Positions 9,001 to 17,739 of a DNA stretch of 64,000 nt are shown in pieces. A model generated the notes under the pieces. That model was given only the letters and a program-made list of their open reading frames with translations, searched no databases and had not been told where the DNA came from. A program made the translations under genes and the position numbers. The stretch is taken from assembly GCA_902591185.1 (NCBI GenBank), contig CACIZU010000004.1, positions 1 through 64,000 on the forward strand, read 5' to 3'. Source of the stretch: an uncultured Pelagibacteraceae bacterium. Lineage in GTDB: Bacteria; Pseudomonadota; Alphaproteobacteria; Pelagibacterales; Pelagibacteraceae. The number at the start of each line of letters is the position of its first letter. The first letter of the stretch is position 1.

Positions 9001-9454
9001 TCTTATAATTGTAATTATAATTTCAATTTTGATGAGCACATGGTCAGTTGCAGATAATCATGAAAAGGAAAAAGAATTGATTGAAAAAGCAAAAGAAATT
9101 ACAGAAAAAATTGACTCATTAAATGAAGAGATGCCATTGAACGATCCCTTCGCAGGAGAAAGCTCAAGTAATAACAAAAATGTTCATTCCCAAAACTCTG
9201 TGTCCGAAGAGGTAGCGAAAGATGTAATGAGCTTATACAATTTTAAACTCGTAGGTTTAATATCTGGTAAAGATTATAGTTACATTTCATTGATTAATTC
9301 TGATGGAGATCCTTATTCTTTAACTATTGGTCAATATTTAGGAAAAATAAAATTAGTTGATTTGAGATTAACAGAAGCAATTTTTGAAAAAGACGATAAG
9401 AAATATATTATTATTGATTTTAATAATCAGATAAGAGAGGCAGATGAATATTAA
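8987..9454 (+). CDS. pilP: PilP-like pilus lipoprotein-equivalent/secretin linker
   Basis: 155 residues. A hydrophobic N-terminus (MNLINLIIVIIISILMSTWSVA) acts as signal sequence or anchor; there is no lipobox Cys, unlike classical PilP. A charged helix and disordered linker (PLNDPFAGESSSNN) precede a C-terminal beta domain, FKLVGLISGKDYSYISLIN, with GQYLGKIKLVDLRL matching the PilP core (LVGxI ... GxYLGxN). PilP connects the PilN/PilO platform to the secretin. The start overlaps pilO by 14 bases and the end overlaps the secretin gene by 11. Confidence 0.75.
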   Translation: MNLINLIIVIIISILMSTWSVADNHEKEKELIEKAKEITEKIDSLNEEMPLNDPFAGESSSNNKNVHSQNSVSEEVAKDVMSLYNFKLVGLISGKDYSYISLINSDGDPYSLTIGQYLGKIKLVDLRLTEAIFEKDDKKYIIIDFNNQIREADEY

Positions 9455-10973
9455 AAAAATTAATCAACTTCTAATCTTATTTGTTTTGTCTTTAGTTTTT
9501 AGTGGCTGTGCTAAATTTAATGCAAAATATAACAAAGGTTTTAAACATAATGCACCTTTGATTAAAGATGACATGAGAACTCAAGGAAGAGCTGAAATTG
9601 CAAAAACAGTAGAAATGGGACCAAAACCAGTTTCTAGTGATGCTAAAAAACTCCAAAAAAGAAAAAAAATATCTTCTGAAGTTAGTAAAAATTATTTAGC
9701 TATTTCTAAAAATTATCCATTACTGAAACAAAACGTTACTTTAAAATATAAAGGTTTAGAAATTAAAGAGGCTATGGAGTTAATGGGAAAAATAGGTGAA
9801 ATAAATATTTTAGTTGGAGAAGAGGTTTCGGGCTCAGTTTCTGCAGAACTAGTAAATGTGCCATGGGATATAGCTTTTCAAGCAATTTTAGATATGAAAA
9901 ATTATGCTGCAGATATTGATACAGAAGGTAATTTAATAAGAGTACATTTGCCATCAACATTAACTGAACAAGAAACCTATAAGTCAGGACGAGCAGATAT
10001 ATTAAAAAAGAAGTTTGAACTAGAAAATAGCACAGATCCAATTATTTCAGAAATATTTAGGCTTTATTATATATCCCCAGCACAAGCTAAAACAACTATT
10101 TCAGAACTTTTTAGTGCAGGAAGCTCTTCAATTCAAATTACAGAAGAGGCAACAACTAGATCCATAATTGTTAGAGGTAAAGAAAAGGATCTTGATGTTG
10201 TAAATAAAGTTTTAAGAGAAATTGATATTAAAACAGGGCAAGTTCTTATCGAAGCTTTTATTGTTGAGGCTAGTTCGGAATTTGAGAAAGCTTTGGGTAC
10301 TAATTTAGGAGGTTATTATTCCAGAAATGCTGAGACAATTGGTGGAATAGTGGGTACGGCATCTCAAACATTGTCAGGTACAACTGCTGCAGTAGGTAGT
10401 ACAGCAGACTCAATATCAAACTTTCCAATTACAGGTATGTCGGCAGGTGCAACTAGTGGAATAGGAATTATAAAAAGAACAGGCTCTGCAGTATTAAAAG
10501 CCGAGATAACAGCTCTTGAAAAATTAGGGCTGGTTAAACAAATTTCTAATCCTAAAATATTTACTTTAAATAATCAGGTCGCAAACGTTAGTCAAGGGGT
10601 TCAAATTCCTTATGAAGCAGGAGGTGAAACAGGAGGTATATCATTCGCTGATGCTAACTTAAGTTTAGACGTGACACCAAGTATTGTTGGTGACGGAAAC
10701 GTACTGCTTGATATTAATTTAACAAATAACAGCGCAGGTGCTGCCGTTGAAGGAGGTATTCCTATTAACACTATGGAAATATTAACCAAGTTATTAGTGG
10801 CAGATGGTGACGTGGTAGTTATTGGTGGTATTAAAAAAGAATACGATTCAGCTTCCAAAGATCAAATGCCAGGTGTTGGAAATGTTCCTGTGATAGGAAA
10901 TCTTTTTAAGGGCAAAACCCGAAAAGATACTTTAAATGAATTGCTTGTGTTTATAGCACCTAGAATTTTATAA
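9444..10973 (+). CDS. pilQ: type IV pilus secretin (PilQ/MshL type), lipoprotein
   Basis: 509 residues. A lipoprotein signal (LVFSGC, Cys about residue 22) is followed by N-domains (TLKYKGLEIKEAMELMGKIGEINILVGEEV) and the secretin core: VLIEAFIVEASSEFEKALG, KQISNPKIFTLNNQVANVSQGVQIPYE, and the C-terminal signature VVVIGGIKKEYDS ... MPGVGNVPVIGNLFKGKT ... ELLVFIAPRIL. It forms the outer-membrane pore for the pilus. The short N-terminal region without AMIN domains resembles MshL more than Pseudomonas PilQ. Its stop shares a base with the pilB start. Confidence 0.92.
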   Translation: MNIKKINQLLILFVLSLVFSGCAKFNAKYNKGFKHNAPLIKDDMRTQGRAEIAKTVEMGPKPVSSDAKKLQKRKKISSEVSKNYLAISKNYPLLKQNVTLKYKGLEIKEAMELMGKIGEINILVGEEVSGSVSAELVNVPWDIAFQAILDMKNYAADIDTEGNLIRVHLPSTLTEQETYKSGRADILKKKFELENSTDPIISEIFRLYYISPAQAKTTISELFSAGSSSIQITEEATTRSIIVRGKEKDLDVVNKVLREIDIKTGQVLIEAFIVEASSEFEKALGTNLGGYYSRNAETIGGIVGTASQTLSGTTAAVGSTADSISNFPITGMSAGATSGIGIIKRTGSAVLKAEITALEKLGLVKQISNPKIFTLNNQVANVSQGVQIPYEAGGETGGISFADANLSLDVTPSIVGDGNVLLDINLTNNSAGAAVEGGIPINTMEILTKLLVADGDVVVIGGIKKEYDSASKDQMPGVGNVPVIGNLFKGKTRKDTLNELLVFIAPRIL

Positions 10974-12721
10974 TGCTTAAGATTAGTAGAGAATCGGAAA
11001 TTAATTTAATTAATATTTTAATCGATCAAGATATTATCTCTGGTAAAGATTTAGCAAATATTAAAAAAGTATCAACAGAAGGTGAAAAATCACAAATTGA
11101 TGCTGTATTTGAATTAAATCTTACAAACGAAGATACTATCTTAGATCTTTTAGTTAAAGAACAATCTTTGTCTGTAGTAGATTTAAAATCAATGAAGATT
11201 ACAGAAGAAATACAATCTGTTCTTCCATCAAATTACATCAATATGAATTTTATTGCTCCATTTAAATTGGATAACGAGACTCTTCACATAGCTATTTCTG
11301 ATAGCTCAAAATTAAGTTTAATGAGAAATCTTAAAACAATTACCAAAAAAAATATTGAGTTACATGCTGCAAAAGTATCGGAAATTTCGGAATTTATTGA
11401 AAATTTACTTAAAGAAGGTGGTGAGACAACAATTAAATCTATTAAAGAAGCCAATATAGAAAAAACTAAAACTTTTGATTATGAAGTAGATGAACAAGCT
11501 GAGGTTTTAGAAGATACTGAAGAAGATATTGAAGCGATTGAAAATGAGTCTGAGGTTATCAAGTTTAGTACAGCAGTTGTCGCTGAAGCTATTAAATCAG
11601 GAGTATCCGATATTCACATTGAGCCATATAGATTTAGTTCACGAGTAAGATATCGTTTAGACGGAATGCTGGTAGAACAAGAGCACTTTTCAAAATTCTT
11701 ACATTCAAATTATGGTGCAGTAGTTACAAGATTTAAAATCATGGGTAAATTAGATATTGCTGAGAGAAGATTGCCTCAAGATGGAGCAATTCCATTTAAA
11801 ATAGACGGAAAAGTAATTGATCTTCGTTTATCAATTTTGCCAACTGCTTCGAATGAAAGAATTGTAATGAGGGTTCTTAATAAAGATGCTGGAGATATTA
11901 GTTTAGAACAACTTAATTTTGATGAAAATGATTTAAAAAATTTAAGAAAAGCAATTCATTCAACACAAGGATTAGTTTTAGTAACAGGTCCAACAGGTTC
12001 TGGTAAAACAACAACTCTATATAGTATTTTAAAAGAGGTATCAAAACCTCACTTAAATATCTTAACAGCAGAAGATCCCGTTGAGTATGAATTAGATGGT
12101 GTTGGTCAAGTTCAAATTAAAGATGATATAGGATTTGATTTTGGAAGGGCATTAAGATCATTTTTAAGACAAGATCCGGAAATTATTCTAGTGGGTGAGA
12201 TGAGAGATAAAGAGACAGTTGATATTGGTTTGAAGGCTGCATTAACTGGCCACTTAGTTTTTAGTACACTTCATACAAATGATGCACCCAGTACAATTAC
12301 TAGATTACAAAACATGGGAACCCCAGATTATCTGATTAGTGCTGCAGTCACAGTAGTTCTAGCACAAAGATTGGCAAGAAAAAATTGTCCAGATTGCAGA
12401 GAACAAGATCCAGATGTTACCCCTGAAGTATTAAAAGAAATGAGTTTTACAGATGAACAAATTTCTAAAGCAAAAGTCACAAGAGGGAAAGGTTGTTCAA
12501 AATGTAAAGATTCAGGCTACAAAGGCAGAATGGGTATTTATGAAATACTGAGTGTTACAAAACCAATTAAAGAAGCGATACTTAAAAAAGCAACCACACC
12601 AGAACTAAAAGCGATTGCATTAACAGAAGGATTTAGAACTATGCAAGATATGGGTCGTAATTTGATTTTAAAAGGTGATTTAAATTTTAGAGAATTTGAT
12701 CGCGTTTTATCAATGGACTAA
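10973..12721 (+). CDS. pilB: PilB/GspE-type pilus extension ATPase
   Basis: 582 residues. An N-terminal GspE_N-like domain (1-140) and an acidic linker (EDTEEDIEAIENE, about 180-192) precede the motor domain with Walker A GPTGSGKTTT, Asp box TAEDPVEYEL, Walker B DPEIILVGEMRD, and His box GHLVFSTLHTNDAP. A four-Cys zinc site follows (CPDC ... CSKC), ending in GRMGIYEIL. It powers pilin polymerisation in the cytoplasm. Lies between secretin and pilC in the assembly operon. Confidence 0.93.
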   Translation: MLKISRESEINLINILIDQDIISGKDLANIKKVSTEGEKSQIDAVFELNLTNEDTILDLLVKEQSLSVVDLKSMKITEEIQSVLPSNYINMNFIAPFKLDNETLHIAISDSSKLSLMRNLKTITKKNIELHAAKVSEISEFIENLLKEGGETTIKSIKEANIEKTKTFDYEVDEQAEVLEDTEEDIEAIENESEVIKFSTAVVAEAIKSGVSDIHIEPYRFSSRVRYRLDGMLVEQEHFSKFLHSNYGAVVTRFKIMGKLDIAERRLPQDGAIPFKIDGKVIDLRLSILPTASNERIVMRVLNKDAGDISLEQLNFDENDLKNLRKAIHSTQGLVLVTGPTGSGKTTTLYSILKEVSKPHLNILTAEDPVEYELDGVGQVQIKDDIGFDFGRALRSFLRQDPEIILVGEMRDKETVDIGLKAALTGHLVFSTLHTNDAPSTITRLQNMGTPDYLISAAVTVVLAQRLARKNCPDCREQDPDVTPEVLKEMSFTDEQISKAKVTRGKGCSKCKDSGYKGRMGIYEILSVTKPIKEAILKKATTPELKAIALTEGFRTMQDMGRNLILKGDLNFREFDRVLSMD

Positions 12722-12724
12722 TTT

Positions 12725-13963
12725 ATGTCTTCAGAAAATTATAGCTATAAAGGAATTTCGGCAGGGGCTTATGTTGAAGGAGTTATTGATGCGCTAAGTG
12801 TAGAAGAAGCTTCTTTTAAATTAAAAGAAAAAAAAATAATAATCACAAAAATTACCCGAGAAAAAATAAAAAAAAAAAGTAAAGAAAAAAATAAAAAATC
12901 GAGCTTTTCTTTTGGTAAGAAGAAAGTTAAACCCGAAGATATTGTAATATTTTCTAAACAATTTGCTACTATGGTTAAAGCAGGTCTACCTATTTTAAAC
13001 GTATTGGCGATGATACGTGATCAGATTGAACATCCAACAGTAAAAGAAATTGTTGAAGATATAAGAAAAAGTCTTGAAGGTGGGGTAACTCTTTCAAAAT
13101 GTTTTGAAAAATATCCAAAAATATTTGATAATGTTTATATTAACTTAATTAAAGCAGGAGAGGCTAGTGGTAAATTAGATTTATTCTTGCTTAAATTAGT
13201 AGATTCACTTGAAAAAAGAGAAAAAGTTAAGAAAAAAATTAAAGGTGCTTTAATGTATCCGGGTGTTATGTTTAGTGTTGCAATCACTGTAATGGTTTTT
13301 ATGTTGATCAAAGTGGTCCCAGTGTTTGCTGAAATGTATTCAGGAATGGGAGTTCCACTGCCAACACCTACAGCCGTAATTATGACGGCAAGTAATTTTA
13401 TGAGAGGAACAGGAGGTTTGACTCTAGGAATTGTAGCCATTACTTTTTTTGTTATTTTCAAATTTACAACATCAAAAATTCCAAGCATAAGATATAAGTG
13501 GCATGGAGTAGTTTTGAAAATGCCAATTTTCGGAAATATGATTTTAAAATCTTTACTTGCAAGAATTGCTTTAATAATGGGAAATTTAAGTTCGGCTGGT
13601 GTTAATCTTTTAGAAAGTATTGAAATTGCAAAATCAGTTAGCAATAATGATGTTGTTACTCAAGCATTAGAGAATGTAAAAAAAGGTGTTTTTTCAGGTG
13701 ATACACTGACAAAACTTTTTTTAAAGGAACCTGTATTTCCTCCAACTTTTAGTCAATTAATTTCTGTTGGAGAACAAACAGGTAATCTTGATGAAATGTT
13801 TACTTCAGTATCGAATTATTATGAGGAAGAATTTGATACAGCTGTTGACAATATGTCTAGTTTAATTGAGCCAATCATGATTGTATTTATGGGTTCGATG
13901 ATAGGAGGTTTAATGATCGCAATGTATGCTCCAATATTTAATGTTGGTGCGATAATGGGTTAA
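12725..13963 (+). CDS. pilC: PilC/GspF-type inner-membrane platform protein
   Basis: 412 residues. An N-terminal basic linker (KKKSKEKNKKSSFSFGKKK) precedes the first GspF domain (DIVIFSKQFATMVKAGLPILNVLAMI ... LFLLKLVDSLEKREKVKKKIKGALMYPGVM). It has three transmembrane helices and a repeat GspF domain (LARIALIMGNLSSAGVNLLESIEI ... LISVGEQTGNLDEMF ... SSLIEPIMIVFMGSMIGGLMIAMYAPIF). It couples the PilB motor to the growing pilus. Last gene of the assembly operon; five bases separate its stop from the convergent RsbW-like gene. Confidence 0.93.
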   Translation: MSSENYSYKGISAGAYVEGVIDALSVEEASFKLKEKKIIITKITREKIKKKSKEKNKKSSFSFGKKKVKPEDIVIFSKQFATMVKAGLPILNVLAMIRDQIEHPTVKEIVEDIRKSLEGGVTLSKCFEKYPKIFDNVYINLIKAGEASGKLDLFLLKLVDSLEKREKVKKKIKGALMYPGVMFSVAITVMVFMLIKVVPVFAEMYSGMGVPLPTPTAVIMTASNFMRGTGGLTLGIVAITFFVIFKFTTSKIPSIRYKWHGVVLKMPIFGNMILKSLLARIALIMGNLSSAGVNLLESIEIAKSVSNNDVVTQALENVKKGVFSGDTLTKLFLKEPVFPPTFSQLISVGEQTGNLDEMFTSVSNYYEEEFDTAVDNMSSLIEPIMIVFMGSMIGGLMIAMYAPIFNVGAIMG

Positions 13964-13968
13964 ATAAT

Positions 13969-14379
13969 TTAATATTTTTTTGTAAGAACTAAATTGTTGT
14001 GCCATCCAGTGGATTCTTTAAATACAACTTCATCCATTATTTGTTGAATAAAATAAGTTCCTAATCCTCCAGGTTTTATATCATCTAAACTTCTATGTTT
14101 AATATTTTCTTCTATGACTGGTTTACCTTTATCAAAAAATCCAATTTCTAATTTGTTACTATTAAAAGAAATTTTAATTTGCATTTTATCTGTTGTATCT
14201 TGGTTATCTTTATAGGCATGTTTAACAATATTTTGTGCAGCTTCTGCAATTGCCAAAACTAGTTCATCTTTACCTTCTTCTAAAATTGAAGATTTACTTA
14301 TAACTTCTCTAGAAAATTCTCTAATCTCTCTTAAACTTTTACTGCTTACAGGAAAATCTTTTGTTTCAGAAATATCCAT
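13969..14379 (-). CDS. RsbW/SpoIIAB-type anti-sigma-factor-like kinase
   Basis: 136 residues with a GHKL ATPase fold: N-box ELVLAIAEAAQNIVKHAY, G1 box GFFDKGKP and G2 box GGLGTYFIQQIMDEV, as in RsbW/SpoIIAB anti-sigma kinases. These phosphorylate a STAS-domain antagonist and sequester a partner when dephosphorylation is lacking. The antagonist is encoded directly upstream (nine bases apart) in the same direction. No sigma factor or PP2C phosphatase is visible here, so the partner may be something else, for instance a pilus regulator. The target is inference. Confidence 0.85.
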   Translation of the reverse strand: MDISETKDFPVSSKSLREIREFSREVISKSSILEEGKDELVLAIAEAAQNIVKHAYKDNQDTTDKMQIKISFNSNKLEIGFFDKGKPVIEENIKHRSLDDIKPGGLGTYFIQQIMDEVVFKESTGWHNNLVLTKKY

Positions 14380-14388
14380 TGGTATATT

Positions 14389-14688
14389 CTATTCTAGGAT
14401 TAATATTTGCTCTAATTTAGCCATCATGATGACTTTTAGTACTGACTTACTAATTTCTTTAAGCACAACTCTTGTACCTAATTCCATTGCTTTTTGATGA
14501 CTTTCAATTAAAACGGAAATTCCTGACGAGTCCATATATTCCACATCTTTTAAGTTGAGATGAACTTCTTTTTTTTCTTCAATGACAGGCATAATAAATT
14601 CTTTAGCCTTTTCTGTTACATCCATATCTATTTCACCAGTTAGATAAATAGTCGAAATATCCCCATCTCGTGTTATTTTATAAGTCAT
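14389..14688 (-). CDS. RsbV/SpoIIAA-type STAS anti-sigma antagonist
   Basis: 99 residues forming one STAS domain. The phospho-acceptor motif VEYMDSSGISVLI has DSSG at residues 53-56, the site phosphorylated by RsbW-type kinases. The full length equals the usual 95-110 residues of the family. Followed nine bases later by the kinase gene, making a two-gene partner-switch module between the pilus assembly operon and the pilin genes. Confidence 0.88.
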   Translation of the reverse strand: MTYKITRDGDISTIYLTGEIDMDVTEKAKEFIMPVIEEKKEVHLNLKDVEYMDSSGISVLIESHQKAMELGTRVVLKEISKSVLKVIMMAKLEQILILE

Positions 14689-14845
14689 TGTTTTTTACAT
14701 ATTTAATATTTCCAATCTAAAATCAACAATTATTAAGTAATTTGACAAAATTTAACTTAATATGAGCGTATTTTTGTTTGAAATTCGTGTTTATTAAATT
14801 ATTTATTCCTAATTATTGGTTTATTTAATAATAAAAATTTATTAA

Positions 14846-14872
14846 TATAATCATGTAAATTTACAAAAGGTG
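14846..14872 (+). promoter_or_regulatory. putative -10 box and strong RBS of the pilin gene
   Basis: TATAAT at 14846-14851 followed by AAAGGTG at 14866-14872, seven bases before the pilin ATG. A convincing -35 box at normal spacing was not found. The long AT-rich spacer (14689-14876) otherwise shows no recognisable element. A strong RBS fits high expression of a major pilin. Confidence 0.35.
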
Positions 14873-14876
14873 AAAA

Positions 14877-15347
14877 ATGAAAAAAAATAACAATAAAGGT
14901 TTTACGCTAATTGAATTATTGGTTGTTGTAGCAATCATAGGTATCTTGGCCGCTGTAGGTGTTACGGCATATTCTGGTTATACTGCTAGTGCAAGAGATC
15001 AAGCAGCAAAAACTAACCACGCAACTATTGCAAAATATATAGCAGCAGAAGTTAAAAAATGTGAGTTAGAGGGAGATGCGGAGGATATTATGAATGATAA
15101 CTTGAACTGTGGTGATAGAGACAACGCAAATGCGGTATCTGATGCAGTAGCATTGGCATTGGCTGATTTTACAAATCCATATGATGCTGGTGAAGTTGCA
15201 ATATCAACTGGAGCAGCTGCTGCAGCTTGTTCGGATGCCAATGAAGGATTTACTAATGTAGATAATACTACAGGTGGCGAGGTAATAGTTACAACTTGCT
15301 GGAATGTGGATGAAGATCCAATGACAAACACTTTTGAGATTGATTAA
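14877..15347 (+). CDS. pilA: type IV pilin, probable major pilin
   Basis: 156 residues. The class III leader MKKNNNKG is followed by FTLIELLVVVAIIGILAAVGVTAYSGY, with Glu+5 and the canonical hydrophobic helix. The C-terminal domain is acidic, with Cys at about 54, 72, 114 and 139; the last pair could form the pilin D-loop. Best RBS of the locus and separate promoter region suggest this is the main fibre subunit. The second pilin follows 19 bases downstream. Confidence 0.88.
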   Translation: MKKNNNKGFTLIELLVVVAIIGILAAVGVTAYSGYTASARDQAAKTNHATIAKYIAAEVKKCELEGDAEDIMNDNLNCGDRDNANAVSDAVALALADFTNPYDAGEVAISTGAAAAACSDANEGFTNVDNTTGGEVIVTTCWNVDEDPMTNTFEID

Positions 15348-15366
15348 TAAAAGTTAAAATTTATTT

Positions 15367-15807
15367 ATGATTACTAGAAGCTCGGGGTTCACCTTGATAG
15401 AGCTTCTAGTAGTTGTGGCTATATTGGGTATCATAGCAGCAGTAGGACTTACTGCTTATAGTGGTTATGTCAGATCATCTAAAATAAAAACGGCTGAAAA
15501 TACTTTATATCAAGTCGCTTTAGCTCAAACAGAATTTTTTACTGATAACAGAATATTTAAAGTAGATGCTGATGTAAATTGTCCTGCAGATATTGGTACT
15601 TCAGTAGAAATAGAAACAGTGCTTTTAGGCGGAACGGGTTCTATTACCGAGATGGGCGTTGGTGGACGTCAACCCAAATTTGATTTTAATTTTTGTGTAG
15701 ATGATGTCGATGATTTTGAAATTACAGCAGAAGCAACAGATGATTCAAATTTAGATTGCGAAATTGTTTTAAATTCAAATAATGAACTTGATAAAGCTGA
15801 TTGTTAG
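15367..15807 (+). CDS. second type IV pilin
   Basis: 146 residues. The leader MITRSSG and FTLIELLVVVAILGIIAAVGLTAYSGYV are almost the same as in the preceding pilin over the first 30 mature residues, but the body is unrelated-looking (QVALAQTEFFTDNRIF, resembling PilE-type minor pilins). Cys residues lie near 76, 117, 137 and the C-terminal residue 146. It may be a minor subunit or an alternative major pilin in the same fibre. RBS is weak compared with the first pilin. Confidence 0.85.
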   Translation: MITRSSGFTLIELLVVVAILGIIAAVGLTAYSGYVRSSKIKTAENTLYQVALAQTEFFTDNRIFKVDADVNCPADIGTSVEIETVLLGGTGSITEMGVGGRQPKFDFNFCVDDVDDFEITAEATDDSNLDCEIVLNSNNELDKADC

Positions 15808-15810
15808 TAA

Positions 15811-16065
15811 ATGATAATTGAAAAAGTTAAACAATTTTTAGAAAAAACTTTCCAGGAAGATGTTACTCATAAAGGTAAATTATACCTGTCATTAAGTTTA
15901 GGATGGATTATTTTAATTGGCTATTTAACATGGTGGAATGGTCTTAAAAGTTCATCTTTAGACAAAAGTTTTAGATGGGATGAATGGTTTTGGTTTGGAG
16001 TGGTGCCAGCGTTTTCACCATATATATTTTATTATATTTGGAAAAAAAAAAATAAAGAAGATTAA
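15811..16065 (+). CDS. small two-helix membrane protein, unknown
   Basis: 84 residues starting three bases after the second pilin stop, so likely co-transcribed. An amphipathic N-terminus (MIIEKVKQFLEKTF) is followed by two predicted membrane helices (about 26-43 and 60-76) separated by a Trp-rich loop (FRWDEWFWFG), and a lysine-rich tail. No family recognised. Co-location with pilins hints at a membrane role in the pilus, without further support. Confidence 0.5.
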   Translation: MIIEKVKQFLEKTFQEDVTHKGKLYLSLSLGWIILIGYLTWWNGLKSSSLDKSFRWDEWFWFGVVPAFSPYIFYYIWKKKNKED

Positions 16066-16098
16066 TAAAAGTAGCATTTAAATTAAATTTTATTAGAA

Positions 16099-16352
16099 AT
16101 GAAAAATGATTTAAATCAAACTATTTCAGTTGGTACTTTTATTACTTATATAGTGTGAAGATATAACTTAAAAACAGATTTGGTTGAAATCGCTAATGCT
16201 GGCCTCCAGCCAGTGTTGTTAAAAATGAATTAGAGAGTGCGACAGAAGAAATTAGATTAAAAAGTTTGAAAATAGTTGTTATAGAAAAAGGTATTAAAGA
16301 AAATAATAATATTTTTGAGGAATATTTAAAAATCAGTGGAATTGGTAAATAA
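16099..16352 (+). pseudogene. decayed small ORF (in-frame TGA plus frameshift)
   Basis: Between the 84-residue protein and the lipoprotein gene, three consecutive fragments read like one protein. ATG 16099 gives 19 residues to a TGA at 16156. The same frame continues with RYNLKTDLVEIANAGLQPVL to TAG at 16231. Another frame then carries VVKNELESATEEIRLKSLKIVV and more, to a TAA at 16350. Amino-acid composition is protein-like across the joins. The likely reading is a gene of about 84 codons broken by one nonsense change and one frameshift. No family is recognised. It is also the only content in the 368-base gap. Confidence 0.4.
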
Positions 16353-16433
16353 AAAATCAAAATGGACATATATAACATTTAATTAAGCAAGTTTACCTTT
16401 ATTTTTGATTCAAATTATATAAAAATCCCATTA

Positions 16434-16733
16434 ATGAAAAAAATTCTTCTTATTTTAATTTCTTTTTTTGTTTTAACAGGGTGTGCACAAAATCTTGCAC
16501 TGTTGGGTCCAGCTTTTTCAATAGTTAAAACAGGAGGAATTCAACAAGCGCTAATAAGTGAATCTGTAAATTATGGTATTAAGAATAAAACAGGTAAAAA
16601 TGTTAGCGAGCATGTAATGCATACATTAACTGAAGAAACCAAACTTCAAAAATGTAAAAATGATCATAACCACAGTTTACAAGAGATATTTTTTAATTCT
16701 TTAGAAGATATTAATTGTGAAAAAATTCAATAA
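16434..16733 (+). CDS. small putative lipoprotein
   Basis: 99 residues with an N-terminal lipoprotein signal (MKKILLILISFFVLTGC, lipobox LTGC). The mature part contains a hydrophobic stretch with GGIQQALISESVNYGIKNKTGK followed by a Cys- and His-containing tail. The segment VNYGxxxxTGKxxxEHxM is of a type I associate with small lipoproteins in SAR11 genomes, but no function is known to me. Stands alone with spacers on both sides. Confidence 0.65.
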   Translation: MKKILLILISFFVLTGCAQNLALLGPAFSIVKTGGIQQALISESVNYGIKNKTGKNVSEHVMHTLTEETKLQKCKNDHNHSLQEIFFNSLEDINCEKIQ

Positions 16734-16844
16734 ATTGAATTGTATTTTTATTTAGATAATTTTAATTTCTTTGTTTAAGATAAGCCTTAAATTTAATTTC
16801 TAAAAAAATTAAATTTACCAAAAGCAATACAGAGGAATTAAAAA

Positions 16845-17738
16845 GTGGGAAAACAATCTAATTTTTTAGCATATATTTTTTTGTTACTTACCGTAACTTT
16901 TTGGGCTGGAAATTTTATAGTTGGAAAATTTGCTAGTCTTTATGAAGTACCACCATTTTCTTTAAATTTTTATCGATGGTTTTTTGCTTGGTTGATTTTA
17001 GTTCCTTTCACTATTCCAGAAATTATAAAAAAAAAGCAATACATAATTAATAATTATAAACTTTTTATAATTTTGGGAGTTACAAGTATTACAATATTTA
17101 ATTCTATTGTTTATTATTCTTTAAATTTTACTCAGGTAATTAGTGGTGTTTTAATGATATCAACTATTCCAGTAATGATAATGTTTTTTTCTTTTATTTT
17201 AAAAATTGAAAAAACAAATTTGTTTCAAATAATTGGAGTTATACTTTCATTTATGGGTGTGATTATAATTATCACAAAAGCAAATTTTGAAATTTTAAAA
17301 AATTTAGATTTTAATAAAGGAGATATAACTATGGTAGTAGCAATGTTTTCTTGGGCCTTATATTCAACATTATTAAAAAGACAAAAATTTGAATTATCAC
17401 AAATTAGTTTATTACAAGTTGTAATATCATTTGGTTTAATTTTTTTAATTCCTGTTTATTTAATAGAGTATCAAATCGGTTTTAGAATTAATCTTAATAC
17501 ACCTTTTATTTTAATTTTATCTTACGTTGTTTTGCTTCCAGGCTTAGCTTCATTTATATTATGGATAAAAGGTATATCTTTAATTGGAGCAAATCGATCT
17601 GGAGTTTTTTTACATTTAATGCCAATTATAAGTGCGGTAATGGCAATGATTTTTTTTAATGAAAAATTTATGTTTTATCATATGTTGGGCGCTTGTTTTA
17701 TTATAACAGGAATTTTATTATCAAATAAAAAAGTGTAA
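16845..17738 (+). CDS. EamA/DMT-superfamily transporter
   Basis: 297 residues with about ten hydrophobic helices in two EamA repeats; the first begins TVTFWAGNFIVGKFAS and the second near GDITMVVAMFSWALYSTLLK. GTG start at 16845 is supported by AGAGGA (16831-16836) nine bases upstream. DMT permeases export metabolites or amino acids; the substrate cannot be read from sequence. Followed after one base by a hydroxyacid dehydrogenase gene, so the two probably form an operon with msrB. Confidence 0.85.
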   Translation: MGKQSNFLAYIFLLLTVTFWAGNFIVGKFASLYEVPPFSLNFYRWFFAWLILVPFTIPEIIKKKQYIINNYKLFIILGVTSITIFNSIVYYSLNFTQVISGVLMISTIPVMIMFFSFILKIEKTNLFQIIGVILSFMGVIIIITKANFEILKNLDFNKGDITMVVAMFSWALYSTLLKRQKFELSQISLLQVVISFGLIFLIPVYLIEYQIGFRINLNTPFILILSYVVLLPGLASFILWIKGISLIGANRSGVFLHLMPIISAVMAMIFFNEKFMFYHMLGACFIITGILLSNKKV

Positions 17739-17739
17739 A

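Noticed and set aside
13135-13644. 169-codon minus-strand open frame under pilC
   Set aside because: PilC has full-length family motifs on the plus strand; the antisense frame has no domain or start signal.
16156-16158. In-frame TGA as possible recoding (Trp or Sec)
   Set aside because: TGA ends many genes in this window, there is no SECIS-like hairpin, and the frame ends again at TAG 16231, so decay is the simpler reading.
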